Shown here: positions 36,305 through 46,900 of the stretch, piece after piece | How positions within the stretch are numbered: position 1 is the first letter of the stretch | How the letters are laid out: each line of letters starts with the position of its first letter | Origin: Nostoc commune NIES-4072 | Lineage (GTDB): Bacteria; Cyanobacteriota; Cyanobacteriia; Cyanobacteriales; Nostocaceae | Direction: 5' to 3' | Assembly (NCBI RefSeq): GCF_003113895.1 | Contig: NZ_BDUD01000001.1 | Location: forward strand, 4,862,456 to 4,926,455 | DNA length: 64,000 bases | Notes under the pieces: model-generated | The model's database searches: none | Seen by the model: the letters and a program-made list of their open reading frames with translations, nothing else | What the model was told of the DNA's origin: nothing | Made by a program: the position numbers and the translations under genes

Positions 36305-36660
36305 AGGAATCCTTCTGTTTTTAACTCCTCTAAATGTTCGTCATACAATGTATCTGCTTTTGGCACATTCTCCTCATACCAGCGATCGTCCCCTCCCTTG
36401 TTTCCTCCAAGAAGAAGAATGGCGACTCTCCTGGGATCAAATGCATAAAGGATTCGATAAGGTTCTCCTCTGTGCTGTACCCTCAACTCTCTCATGTGGG
36501 AATGACGTGAGCCGTTTATTTTTGAACTGTAGGGAAAAGGAAGTTCTGGCCCCCGCGCCTCAAGTAGTCTTACTGCTGCATCAATAGCAACTTGGGTGCT
36601 GTCGTCTAACTCAACCCACCACATTTCAAACTCGTTTGTAAACTCTACCTCCCACGACAT
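36301..36660 (-). CDS. HigB/RelE-superfamily toxin (Gp49-like)
   Basis: The 119-residue protein starts MSWEVEFTNEFEMWW and has MRELRVQHRGEPYRILYAFD, PRRVAILLLGGNKGGDDRWY and a helical C-terminus, the pattern of HigB/Gp49-like ribosome-dependent mRNA interferases. Arg residues in LRVQHRGEPYRILY and the GGNKGGDDRWY segment are the likely RNA-contact positions. It is the first gene of a bicistron with the XRE antitoxin. Length is normal and it looks intact. Confidence 0.85.
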   Translation of the reverse strand: MSWEVEFTNEFEMWWVELDDSTQVAIDAAVRLLEARGPELPFPYSSKINGSRHSHMRELRVQHRGEPYRILYAFDPRRVAILLLGGNKGGDDRWYEENVPKADTLYDEHLEELKTEGFL

Positions 36661-36846
36661 TGTTTCCTGACATATATTGTAGAGATAATATCACCTTTAA
36701 CTCATATTATGACTATATCTGTCTAGGGACAATTAAAGAAAAATATTCTTAAACTTGGCGATCGCACTTTTGGTAATAGATTTAAAACAAGCGATATCTA
36801 CGACGGGCTACGCCTACGTTTCTCACTCTTCTTCTGCACTGAATAC

Positions 36847-37461
36847 TTAACGAGGCAGAATGCCATCTAAGCGAAGTTGAAGACGCGGCAAAAGTGGCGA
36901 ATTAATTAATTCATTGAGTCGGTACTGTTGTTGAGTATAAGTGTCTTCAACTAATTGACAAATAGTGAATGTAGGTTGTTTAGGTTTACCAATAAATGCT
37001 ACACCGCCCAATCCCCGATAATCTACAATCCAATATTCAGGAATGCCTAAAAGTGCATATTCTTCAACTTTCCGTGCATAGTCGGTTTCCCAGTTGGTAC
37101 TAACGACTTCCACCACCAATTTAATCGAGCGTCCAAGAGTAATTACGGGTTCTTGCTCCCAAAGTGGTTCACGGTCAAGAACGGTTTCATCAAGAACTAC
37201 AACATCAGGACGACGAGCTGTAGCTGTATCAGCAAAAGGATAAATTAAACAAGTGCGAGGAATAAACCAGGGAAGTTGTTCTGCAACAAGGTAGATCCCA
37301 ACTTGGGTTGCAAGTTTGCCACTTACCGTTTCGTGTGGCCCAGTGGGTTCCATATCAATTAGTTCTCCGTCTGCTAATTCATAGCGGGGATTGTCTCGAT
37401 ATTGGGAAAGAAAATTTTCAAAAGTGAGGCTTTTTGGGCAGATATATGTCATGAAAGTCAA
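36847..37461 (-). CDS. Uma2-family (DUF820) putative nuclease
   Basis: The 204-residue protein has LTFENFLSQYRDNPRYELAD, GELIDMEPTGPHETVSGKLA, ARRPDVVVLDE, IKLVVEVVSTNWETDYARKV and YALLGIPEYWIVDYRGLGG. This is a complete Uma2 core with the Asp, Glu-x-Val and Lys positions. It belongs to a different sub-branch from the two other Uma2 genes in the window, since it carries RRPDV in place of EPEPD. The role is unknown. It stands alone. Confidence 0.85.
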   Translation of the reverse strand: MTFMTYICPKSLTFENFLSQYRDNPRYELADGELIDMEPTGPHETVSGKLATQVGIYLVAEQLPWFIPRTCLIYPFADTATARRPDVVVLDETVLDREPLWEQEPVITLGRSIKLVVEVVSTNWETDYARKVEEYALLGIPEYWIVDYRGLGGVAFIGKPKQPTFTICQLVEDTYTQQQYRLNELINSPLLPRLQLRLDGILPR

Positions 37462-38149
<688 letters not shown>

Positions 38150-38157
38150 TAAAGCTG

Positions 38158-38187
38158 GATGAATTGCGTCTAGAGACGCAATTCATC
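38158..38187. terminator. Perfect 14-bp palindrome after the HIT gene
   Basis: GATGAATTGCGTCT pairs exactly with AGACGCAATTCATC with a two-base loop. No T-run follows, so it could be a terminator, a repeat or a protein-binding site. Confidence 0.5.
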
Positions 38188-38270
38188 ACTAAATCAAAAA
38201 CGCTTCCTTCCAAAATTCTGTAAGAATGTCATCATAGTTAAGGTAATTACACACTGGAGACAAGACAACG

Positions 38271-38864
38271 GTTTACGCACGCCCTTTAGCACGGTTAATT
38301 GAGCAATTGCAACGCCTACCGGGAGTTGGCCCCAAATCTGCCCAACGACTGGCTTTGCATATTTTGAAGCGACCAGAAGCAGAAGTAGAAGCTTTAGCAC
38401 ATGCGCTGATTGAGGCAAAAAAGCAGATAGGCTTGTGTTCTGTTTGTTTTCACTTATCTGCTGAACCTGTTTGTGAAATCTGCCGCAATGCCAATCGTGA
38501 CAACAAAACTATTTGTGTCGTGTCAGATCCCCGCGATGTGATTGCGCTGGAAAAAACCCGCGAGTACAAAGGCAAATATCACGTTTTAGGTGGGGTAATT
38601 TCGCCAATTGATGGAATTGGCCCAGAACAGTTGACTATACTGGCTTTGCAGCGCCGGGTGAGTCAGCAAAAACCTCAAGAAGTAATTCTGGCAATTAGTC
38701 CCAGTGTAGAAGGAGAGACAACAACCCTGTATATCGGTCAGCTATTGAAACCATTTACCAAGGTGACGCGGATTGCCTTTGGTTTGCCTGTAGGTGGTGA
38801 TTTGGAGTACGCCGACGAGGTGACTCTGGCAAGGGCATTGGAAGGACGCAGGGAGTTAGATTAG
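38271..38864 (+). CDS. recR: Recombination mediator protein RecR, start codon non-standard
   Basis: The protein matches RecR throughout: [20 protein letters not shown] and [11 protein letters not shown] (helix-hairpin-helix), the four-Cys zinc site [16 protein letters not shown], the Toprim domain ([38 protein letters not shown]) and [20 protein letters not shown]. It acts with RecO/RecF to load RecA at gaps. The conserved N-terminal helix starts at GTT (38271); no ATG, GTG or TTG is in frame upstream, but a GGAGA lies ten bases before. The nearest usual start is a TTG at 38307, which would drop about 12 conserved residues. I give the homology-based start; an ACG at 38268 is another possibility. 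Confidence 0.85.
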   Translation, partial: VYARPLARLIEQLQRLPGVGPKSAQRLALHILKRPEAEVEALAHALIEAKKQIGLCSVCFHLSAEPVCEICRNANRDNKTICVVSDPRDVIALEKTREYKGKYHVLGGVISPIDGIGPEQLTILALQRRVSQQKPQEVILAISPSVEGETTTLYIGQLLKPFTKVTRIAFGLPVGGDLEYADEVTLARALEGRRELD

Positions 38865-38877
38865 GCTTAATTAAAGA

Positions 38878-41800
38878 TTAATTCGGCTTACCTGTAATCG
38901 TGAATGCTGCCCAGTAGTAAGCATGATTATAAAGATTTTTATCTGATGCCATTTTACTATTTCTATATAGTTGTGTCGCTAAATAAGTTTGAATTCGTAC
39001 TTCTTCAGGATGCAGATTATTCAAGACATCTTCATACCATTTTGTTAGTTCTCCAGCAGTTAATTCTTTCAGCCATCGGGTTGCTTCAGCTAAAGCTGTA
39101 ACTGCTGATTTATTGGGCTGTAATCGTCGGTAAAACTCTATCATCACCAAGGCACTAGCTGAAGACTCTACACTCCAGAGAGTACTTACTACATGAGGAA
39201 CGCCTTGACTCACAAAACCAGTCACTAAACTTACATATTCGCTGCTGATAGTGTGGTTGCTAGTAGTTAAGTTTTCACAAGCAGAGAGGGTAATCAGGTT
39301 GTAACTTGCTAGATTTTGTTGACAGATTTCATCTAAAGTAAGTTTGTCTTCACCTGCTAATGCTAATTCTGATTTTTTGGATTCAGTCAAATTATTAATA
39401 ACATTACCTGTAAAATGAAAAATGTTGTAATTATCAAATAAGGCGTTTTCAACAATATCTTTCGTGGCTTCTACACCTTGAATTCGTTGGATATTATTGA
39501 ACATCTGGCTAACAACTTCTGACTCAAGTTTTGCAAATTTCAGTGGGGGATAAGCTGTATTTTCTGGATGTTCAACACTGAGCAATAATTGATTTTGCCA
39601 CTGCCAGATATCTTCATTTCTTATTGATAAACCTATTTGGGCACTAGGTAGATAGGTAACGCTGAAATTTGACTCTACATTCGGCAATTCTTCCGGCGAT
39701 GGGGAAGGAAGATGGAAAAGGGTATGAATTGGCAATCTGTACAAGTCACGGTGAGGAATTAAAACCAGTTGGGTGATACCTTCAAGTTCCTGTGCAATTG
39801 TGGAAATATTCAGAATTTCATACAATTGTGACAGCTTCTGTTCCATATCAACTCGCCAAGAATGCTGGCTTTTACTTTCTTTGTCTTGGGCTGTGGTGCG
39901 ATATTCTTGGTATTGTTGATGCCAATCTTCTAGCCAAGTTTCAAATTCAATTAGGCGTTGTACTGCTTCGGGTAGAGGTAATTCATTGAGACGAATAGCG
40001 TCTTCTCCTAAAGGTATTGCCCCAGTATCTTGCATGGGTGTAAATAGCAGGATCGGTGATGGCGCTTGGTCTTTGAGAATAAATGTGTGTAAGGCAACTG
40101 GACTAATATGCCAGTAAATAATTGCTGTTGTAGGATTGAATAGTTGTTGAATTGCGCCATAATAAGGCGAGTAAATATTGTCATTCCAGCCATAAAGTAG
40201 CCAGTTTAAACAAGCATTTTTGCCTTGTTCGGCAATTTCCCAGGCTTCAACTAAATCACCGGACTCTACGGCTAAATCAACTGCTAATTGATCAAAGCCT
40301 ACAAATTTCAGGGCTAACTGTTTTTTACTTTCGTCTGAGCGAGTTTCTTCACTCAGTAATTGTCGCAATAAATCTGTACCGCGTTGCAGCAATTCTTGAA
40401 CTTGTGTTGTTTGTCCTAAACCCATCAGGACTTTGCTTAGAGATTGTAAAACCTCTAGGTGCAATAGGGGAAAATATTCTAGTGTGAGGGTTAGCAGCGC
40501 TTGATGGTACTCAGATGCGGCTTTGCGCCAATAATCGCGAGGATTAGTATTTTTTTTGCCTTGTTCGTAGTAAGTATTAGCGATCGCAAAATGCAATCTA
40601 CCCCAACCTTCTGGATGGGTGTCTGTCCGCAGATGCTTTAACCCTTCCTCGTAGCTGGCTAATTTCCCTTCGTAGCCGCCCTGTTGTAAGGCGGGATTTG
40701 TCGCTGTTATACTACTCGAAATCTGCAATGCCTCAGCATTGACTAAATGACCGATCGCAGTTCCCCGACCAATCCAAGCTTCCCAATAATCTTGTTTAAT
40801 TTGCAAAGCGTTGTCATAACAAGCGATCGCTTCGGCATATTGTTCTAAATAAAACAATGCTACTGCCTGATTATACCAAGCTAAGTGGAAGTCGGGTTTA
40901 ATGGCGATCGTTTGTTGATAGGAGGCGATCGCTTCTTGTCTACGTCCTAAGTTGTCTAAGGCTATGCCCCGGTTGTACCAAGCTAAGTAGAAGTCGGATT
41001 GAACTGATAGTGCTTTATCCCAGGAAGCGATCGCTTCTGACCATCTTCCTAAATTAAACAGCACTACACCCCGGTCTATCCAAACTTCGTGATAGTCTGG
41101 GTTAATTTCTAGCGCCTTGTCGTAAGATATAATCGCTTCTGCAAATTGTTCGCTGACAGCTAATGCTATACCTCGGTGATACCAGTTTTCTTGGTCTTCT
41201 GGTTCCAAATGTAGGGCTTGGTCATAACTAGAAATAGCTTCGGGTAGCCAACCTAATTTCAACAGTGCCAAACCCTTGCTAGACCACGCTTCTTGGTAAT
41301 CTGGCTTGATTTCTATGGCTTTGTCAAAAGAAGCGATCGCTTCTTCAAAATATCCTAATTCTCCGAGAGTTCCACCGCGATTGTACCAAGCTTTGTAGAA
41401 GTCGGGTTTCAGTTGTGTGGCGGTTTCGTAAGATGTGATCGCTTCATCAAAACGTTCTAAATGGAACAGCGTCAAGCCTCGGTTAAACCAATATTCTGAG
41501 AATTCTGGTTGAAGTGCGATGGCTTTGTCATAAGATGCGATCGCGCCTAACAAATCACCTGTTTTCGCTTGGCTTAGACCTTGATAAAACCACCCTTGAG
41601 CCTGGGTAACAGGATCGTCGCCATGTCGCTCAACTATACCAGGGGAATTGCTGCTTTGAACTGCCAAATTAGAAGCAAGTTGCTGGACTAAATTGGTACT
41701 TTGATCCAATCTCACCCACAACTCATCTAATGTATTAGCCACATTTGGCTCTAAATTGGTCAAAGTGTTATCCCAGGTTTCCACTGAGGGAGAAGTTGTT

Positions 41801-42726
41801 AATTCACTTCTTTGTCTCGTAGAAAGGAGATTTGCTCCTGTTGTACGTTGAACAACTTCATCATCATCAAACCTCAGTTGGGCTAATGAGGTGATTGAAT
41901 CTTCTGCTGCGGGGAGAGGGAAATTTTCGGGTATTGTGGTTTGGGCATCTTCCCTTTCATACTTCAATACCAGTTCCTCTAAATTCTGGGTGAATGTTTC
42001 CTCAAAAGAGGCATTTTTAGGCGCTGACGTTATTGGCTCATCATATTCCCATAATTGCTCACCTAAGCTGCGGATTAACTCTTGCCCAGGCGAAGTTGGG
42101 ATAATTTCTTCATTGGTTGTAGTTTCTATTACATCTGGTTCATCATACTCCCATAACTGCTCGCCTAAATTGCGGATCAGTTCAAGACCTGGAGTAGTTT
42201 CTATTACATCTGGTTCATCATACTCCCATAACTGTTCGCCTAAATTGCGGATCAGTTCTTCTCCAGGAGTGATTTTTAAATCCTCTTCTGGATAATTCTC
42301 CTCATACTCTATCTGTGTGGGTGAGTTTTGCATCAGGCGGATGCCAATGTCATAAGCAACATCTCCAATTCTGCCAACACCAAGTTCCCCCAATTGCACC
42401 ATCTTTGTTGCTAAAAGCGGATTTGGTGTCGGTGAAGCTAGCAAGCTTTCGCCAAACATTACCAACCAGTCTATCCAGCGTTCAGCCGGAATGCGATTTT
42501 CTAGACGTTGCAGATACCTCAATGCCCACTGTCGTCCTCGTGCTTGATGCACGCCTTCTAACAATTGGATAAACAATTGTTCCAGATCCGCATTGGTTAG
42601 TTCTGGTAGCATCTCCACCAGATTGTGTCCTCTCGTACCCTTGAGAGAACTAGCCTGCTTACTTGCAATGAGGCGCTTTAAAAACCTTCTAAGCGACTGC
42701 GATATCCGCCTGAGCATCTGCCACAC
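38878..42726 (-). CDS. TPR-CHAT protease-like protein with a novel N-terminal module
   Basis: The 1282-residue protein has four parts. Residues about 1-150 form a basic helix (MLRRISQSLRRFLKRLIAS) and a module with LEQLFIQLLEGVHQARG, LLASPTPNP and VQLGELGVGRIGDVAYDIGI. Next come three copies of ELIRNLGEQLWEYDEPD. Then there are about eight TPR units (AWYNRGIALDNLGRRQEAIA and similar). The C-terminal CHAT caspase-like domain has a candidate catalytic His in NIFHFTGN and Cys in LITLSACEN. CHAT proteins act as proteases in several signalling or defence contexts. The 231-residue gene upstream on the same strand encodes the N-terminal module alone, so the two probably work together. Substrate and trigger are unknown. 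Confidence 0.8.
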   Translation of the reverse strand: MWQMLRRISQSLRRFLKRLIASKQASSLKGTRGHNLVEMLPELTNADLEQLFIQLLEGVHQARGRQWALRYLQRLENRIPAERWIDWLVMFGESLLASPTPNPLLATKMVQLGELGVGRIGDVAYDIGIRLMQNSPTQIEYEENYPEEDLKITPGEELIRNLGEQLWEYDEPDVIETTPGLELIRNLGEQLWEYDEPDVIETTTNEEIIPTSPGQELIRSLGEQLWEYDEPITSAPKNASFEETFTQNLEELVLKYEREDAQTTIPENFPLPAAEDSITSLAQLRFDDDEVVQRTTGANLLSTRQRSELTTSPSVETWDNTLTNLEPNVANTLDELWVRLDQSTNLVQQLASNLAVQSSNSPGIVERHGDDPVTQAQGWFYQGLSQAKTGDLLGAIASYDKAIALQPEFSEYWFNRGLTLFHLERFDEAITSYETATQLKPDFYKAWYNRGGTLGELGYFEEAIASFDKAIEIKPDYQEAWSSKGLALLKLGWLPEAISSYDQALHLEPEDQENWYHRGIALAVSEQFAEAIISYDKALEINPDYHEVWIDRGVVLFNLGRWSEAIASWDKALSVQSDFYLAWYNRGIALDNLGRRQEAIASYQQTIAIKPDFHLAWYNQAVALFYLEQYAEAIACYDNALQIKQDYWEAWIGRGTAIGHLVNAEALQISSSITATNPALQQGGYEGKLASYEEGLKHLRTDTHPEGWGRLHFAIANTYYEQGKKNTNPRDYWRKAASEYHQALLTLTLEYFPLLHLEVLQSLSKVLMGLGQTTQVQELLQRGTDLLRQLLSEETRSDESKKQLALKFVGFDQLAVDLAVESGDLVEAWEIAEQGKNACLNWLLYGWNDNIYSPYYGAIQQLFNPTTAIIYWHISPVALHTFILKDQAPSPILLFTPMQDTGAIPLGEDAIRLNELPLPEAVQRLIEFETWLEDWHQQYQEYRTTAQDKESKSQHSWRVDMEQKLSQLYEILNISTIAQELEGITQLVLIPHRDLYRLPIHTLFHLPSPSPEELPNVESNFSVTYLPSAQIGLSIRNEDIWQWQNQLLLSVEHPENTAYPPLKFAKLESEVVSQMFNNIQRIQGVEATKDIVENALFDNYNIFHFTGNVINNLTESKKSELALAGEDKLTLDEICQQNLASYNLITLSACENLTTSNHTISSEYVSLVTGFVSQGVPHVVSTLWSVESSASALVMIEFYRRLQPNKSAVTALAEATRWLKELTAGELTKWYEDVLNNLHPEEVRIQTYLATQLYRNSKMASDKNLYNHAYYWAAFTITGKPN

Positions 42727-42905
42727 TATTGGATTTTGTTTTTCTAGATTGTAGCCATCGTTGTGTTAAAAAAATCATCAATTACGTAAAAATCCATTAG
42801 ATCGGGACAGGGCTTCCGTCGCAGGTTAGCAAAAAATATACAAAACTTCAAGAGTAGAGTATTACAACGTTACAATTCCCCGATTCGACTCTTGATGCCA
42901 AGTGG

Positions 42906-43601
42906 TTAATTTTCTGTTTGCTCTGTAGTCGATTGACCAGCAGGATATAATTGACTAATCAATGCTTGGACAAGCAATTCTGGATCGTCTGTCTCAACGC
43001 CAAGCTGTTGAGCAATCTGCTGGCGTAAGTTTTCATCTTGTTGCAACATCACAAACAACTCTTCTAGGGTGACAGTTTGGTATTCTCCCTCTGGGGGGTT
43101 GTCTGGGGTATCTACTGACTCTGATATAGGGGCAGTTGGCTCAGATGGTATTGTGCTAAAAGCATCTGGCCCTTCATATTCCCAAATTGGTTCGCCTTGA
43201 TTGCGTGTCAACAACTGCATCCCGATACTATAGGCAACATCTCCGATTTCTCCGATGTTCAACTCACCCAATTGCACTAACCGTGCAGCTATTTCATTAT
43301 TGGGTGTAGGTGATGCTAGCAATCTGTCGCTAAAACGCCTTAACCACTCAACCCAGTCTTCAGTTGAGATGCGATGTTCAATATTATGCAGCCACTTTTG
43401 TGCCCACGCTTCCCCTCGTGCTTGATGTACTCCTTGCAACAGTTCGTTGAAAAGAAATTCCAGATCGGTATCAGTTAAGGGTGGCGCTGGTTCTTTTGGC
43501 ACATTTCCTCTAGATTTTGAGGCAGTCTGTTTTCCACCGAACAAGCTCTGAAAAAGCTTTTTAAGCCATTGAAATAGCCGCTTGAGCATCTGCTGCACCA
43601 T
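42906..43601 (-). CDS. Free paralogue of the N-terminal module of the adjacent CHAT protein
   Basis: The 231-residue protein aligns with the first about 370 residues of the neighbouring TPR-CHAT protein. Shared features are a basic helix (MLKRLFQWLKKLFQSLF), LEFLFNELLQGVHQARG, LLASPTPNNEIAARLVQLGE, IGDVAYSIGMQLL, a single WEYEGPD and a final TLEELFVMLQQDENLRQQIA (against TLDELWVRLDQSTNLVQQLA). It lacks the TPR and CHAT parts and has one WEYxxPD instead of three. It lies 179 bases upstream on the same strand. It could be a partner, substrate or inhibitor of the protease, or a partial duplication. The family is not one I recognise. Confidence 0.65.
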   Translation of the reverse strand: MVQQMLKRLFQWLKKLFQSLFGGKQTASKSRGNVPKEPAPPLTDTDLEFLFNELLQGVHQARGEAWAQKWLHNIEHRISTEDWVEWLRRFSDRLLASPTPNNEIAARLVQLGELNIGEIGDVAYSIGMQLLTRNQGEPIWEYEGPDAFSTIPSEPTAPISESVDTPDNPPEGEYQTVTLEELFVMLQQDENLRQQIAQQLGVETDDPELLVQALISQLYPAGQSTTEQTEN

Positions 43602-43995
43602 TGAGTTTTGCTTATCCTAAGATTGTAGCGATCGCACTGGACTATGGCGCTAGTTCAGTCATTAAAATTCTTTGGTCATTAGTCATTAGTCATTTGTCAT
43701 TAGTTATTCTCCCCCTGCTTCCCCCACTCCCCACTCCCTACTCCCCACTCCCCCCAGATAGAACAAATGTACTAAATGATATGCTATAATTCCAATACTT
43801 TGATATTGAAATCATAGTAGAAGATAAGCTTTGGTTACTTGCTTTCCTGAGTGCCAAAATTAACGGCATTAGTTGAGGGCGGTAGCTCTGGCAATATGTA
43901 CAAACCAAGCAGGTACAAGAGTCTAAAATAATTGAATCCTAAACTCGACTCGGTGCTACTAATTAACTTTGAAAGGCATTGAAGTCTATATTTCC
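43602..43995. other. Intergenic region with two tandem repeat types
   Basis: At 43674-43705 four or five GTCATTA-type heptamers run directly into CCCCACTC/CCCTACTC-type C-rich units (43710-43755). The dnaX leader follows; no clear promoter motif is seen. Confidence 0.6.
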
Positions 43996-46900
43996 ATGTC
44001 TTACGAACCCCTGCACCACAAATATCGCCCCAAGAGTTTTGCTGAACTAGTGGGCCAAGAGGCGATCGCTACCACCCTCACGAATGCGATCGGCACATCC
44101 AAAATCGCCCCCGCCTATTTATTCACTGGGCCAAGAGGTACGGGGAAAACTTCTAGTGCCCGGATTCTGGCTAAATCTCTTAATTGTCTCAAAAGTGACA
44201 AGCCTACTGCTGAACCCTGCGGCGTGTGTGAAGTTTGTCAGGGGATCACCAAGGGCTACGCCTTAGACATAATTGAAATCGATGCTGCTAGTAACACTGG
44301 TGTCGATAATATCCGCGAGTTGATTGAAAAAGCTCAGTTTGCTCCTGTGCAGTGTCGCTATAAGGTTTATGTAATCGATGAATGCTTAACTGGAGATTCT
44401 CTGGTTTTGACTGATGAGGGATTTCAAAGAATTGATGATCCCAAAATTAAAGATAAGAAGGTTCTGAGCTACAACGACTTATTAAGTAAGTGGGAATTCA
44501 AGAAAGTTGTTAGGTGGTTAGATCAAGGAGAACGGCAAACCCTGGTTATCAAGACAACCAACCGAGAAATTAGATGTACGGGTAATCACTTAATTAGGAC
44601 AAACCAGGGATGGCTACAAGCAAAGGACGTAAAAGAAGGAGTGAAGATACTATCCCCTGTCAATGTGGATGCGGCATCCTCATTTACAAATTTGGTATCG
44701 ACGGACGTACCCGGAGATTTGTTAGCGGACACCAGTTTAAAGGCAATACATCTAGGCAAAAATCATACGACCTGGAATCTATCCTTAAACAAGCTGAATT
44801 ACTCCGACCTTTCTGTGCCTGCGGGTGTGGAGAAAAGCTCGATATCCCAACCTTTTTACAAAAAAAAGGCCGAGGAATCATCAGCATCCAGTCTCGCTGG
44901 GAAAAACATCCATATAAAAAAGGACACGGAATCTGGAAACTTAGAACAGAAAAGTTCCTTGCAGATGCGGCAGTTATCCAGCCAAATGCACTTGGACTTA
45001 TCTACGGAACCTTACTTGGAGATTGCTCTATCAGTTATCCCAATAAATACAGCAGATTCCCCAGATTGTGTTGGACACACGCAGAAAAACAGCAAGAATG
45101 GTTGGAATACAAAGCCTATCGCCTTCAAGAATTGCGTCCAAAACTGCGAATTACAGCTAACAAAGGATACGGAAACATATCAGTTACCTGTAACACAGCT
45201 TGTCATCCCCAACTCAAAGATGTCTTTGACATCGTTAAGCCAAATAGGGATAAAAAGCTCGTCTCTATGGACTGGCTTAATCGAATTACCCCAGAAGGGC
45301 TTGCTTGGTGGTACATGGATGATGGCTCACTCAGTCTCAGTCCACAAGGAAGTCCACAAATTCAATTGCATACAGAAGGATTCTCTGGCGCAGAAAATCA
45401 ACTTATCGCCAGTTGGCTTACAGCAATGGGATATTCAGCCGCAACAAAGTTTTATACCAGAAGTAGTACAGACAAAACATACCACTACATCCAGATGGGC
45501 GCAAGCACCAGTAGACAATGGCTGGCAGACCTTAAACAATATTCCATCTCCGCGATGGATTACAAGTTTGGAGACAGTCGAATCTGTTCACCTCGCTGGG
45601 GTTGAGCGAGTTTATGACATTGAAGTAGCAGATAATCATAATTTTGTGGCAAATGGACTTTTAGTGCATAATTGCCACATGCTCAGTACCCAGGCATTCA
45701 ACGCGTTACTAAAAACATTAGAAGAACCACCCAGACACGTAGTTTTTGTGTTGGCGACAACAGACCCGCAACGGGTGTTACCAACGATTATTTCACGCTG
45801 TCAAAGGTTTGATTTTAGACGCATTCAGTTAGAGGCGATGGTAAAGCATTTAAGTGCGATCGCTTCTTTTGAAAACATTCATATTTCACCCGATGCTGTC
45901 ACCCTGGTAGCCCAACTTTCTCAAGGAGGGTTACGAGATGCCGAAAGTTTGCTCGATCAATTAGGTTTATTAGCAGGTGTTGTGACACCGGATCGAGTTT
46001 GGGATTTAGTGGGGACAGTAAGCGAACAGGATTTGCTGGCGCTTTTAAATGCGATCGCTCAAGATAAACCCGAAGCAGTTCTAGACTGTACCCACTACAT
46101 TCTAGATCGTGGTCGAGAACCGCTAACTCTTCTGCAAAATCTCGCCGCCTTCTACCGGGATTTACTCATTGCTAAAACCGCACCCAATCGCCACGATTTG
46201 GTTGCTTGTACTCAGCAAACCTGGACAGCGCTGATTGAGTTTGCTCAATACTTCGATATGAGCGTGATTTTGGCAGGACAAAAACACTTGCGAGAAGCTG
46301 AAGTGCAAATTAAAAATACCACCCAGCCGCGTTTGTGGTTGGAAGTAACATTACTAGGATTGTTACCCAGTGCGACGAATATTCAGCCACAAGCCCCAAG
46401 TGTCATGCAGCGAGTTAACACACCTGCTGTATCTCCAAGCTATTCTCCAGCAGTTACCCAAAATGTCTCTTCTTTACCAATAGCTGAACCGCAAAAAAAT
46501 CATAATTCTGCAAACAATCATGTAGCGGCTGCCCAAAATCAGTCTGTTACTTCATCTTCTCCAGTTGAACGGCAAACAAATCACAATTCGGCTGCTAACT
46601 CAGTTTCACCACCAATCCCAGAACCGGAATCTGTACCCGTTCCACCTACGAACGTTGAACCAGTAACTTCAGAAGTTGTTGAAGAAGCAGAATACGACTT
46701 AACTCAAGTTTGGCAACAGGTGCTTGCTAACCTCCAGCCAAAATCAAGGCAAGAAATGCTGCGTCAAATGAGCCAACTCATCGAGTTCGATGGTGTTGTG
46801 GCTCGAATTGCTATCAAACAGGCATGGTATGACAAGGGAAAATCTTATCTACCGATGATTACGGCAGCTTTCCAGCAGACTTTCCAGCGTGAAATCCAGA

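Noticed and set aside
36213..36587. Plus-strand reading frame over the toxin-antitoxin pair
   Set aside because: Antisense shadow of the HigBA-like genes, which have strong family motifs.
43674..43755. Possible CRISPR-like array
   Set aside because: Units are 7-8 bp tandem repeats without spacers.
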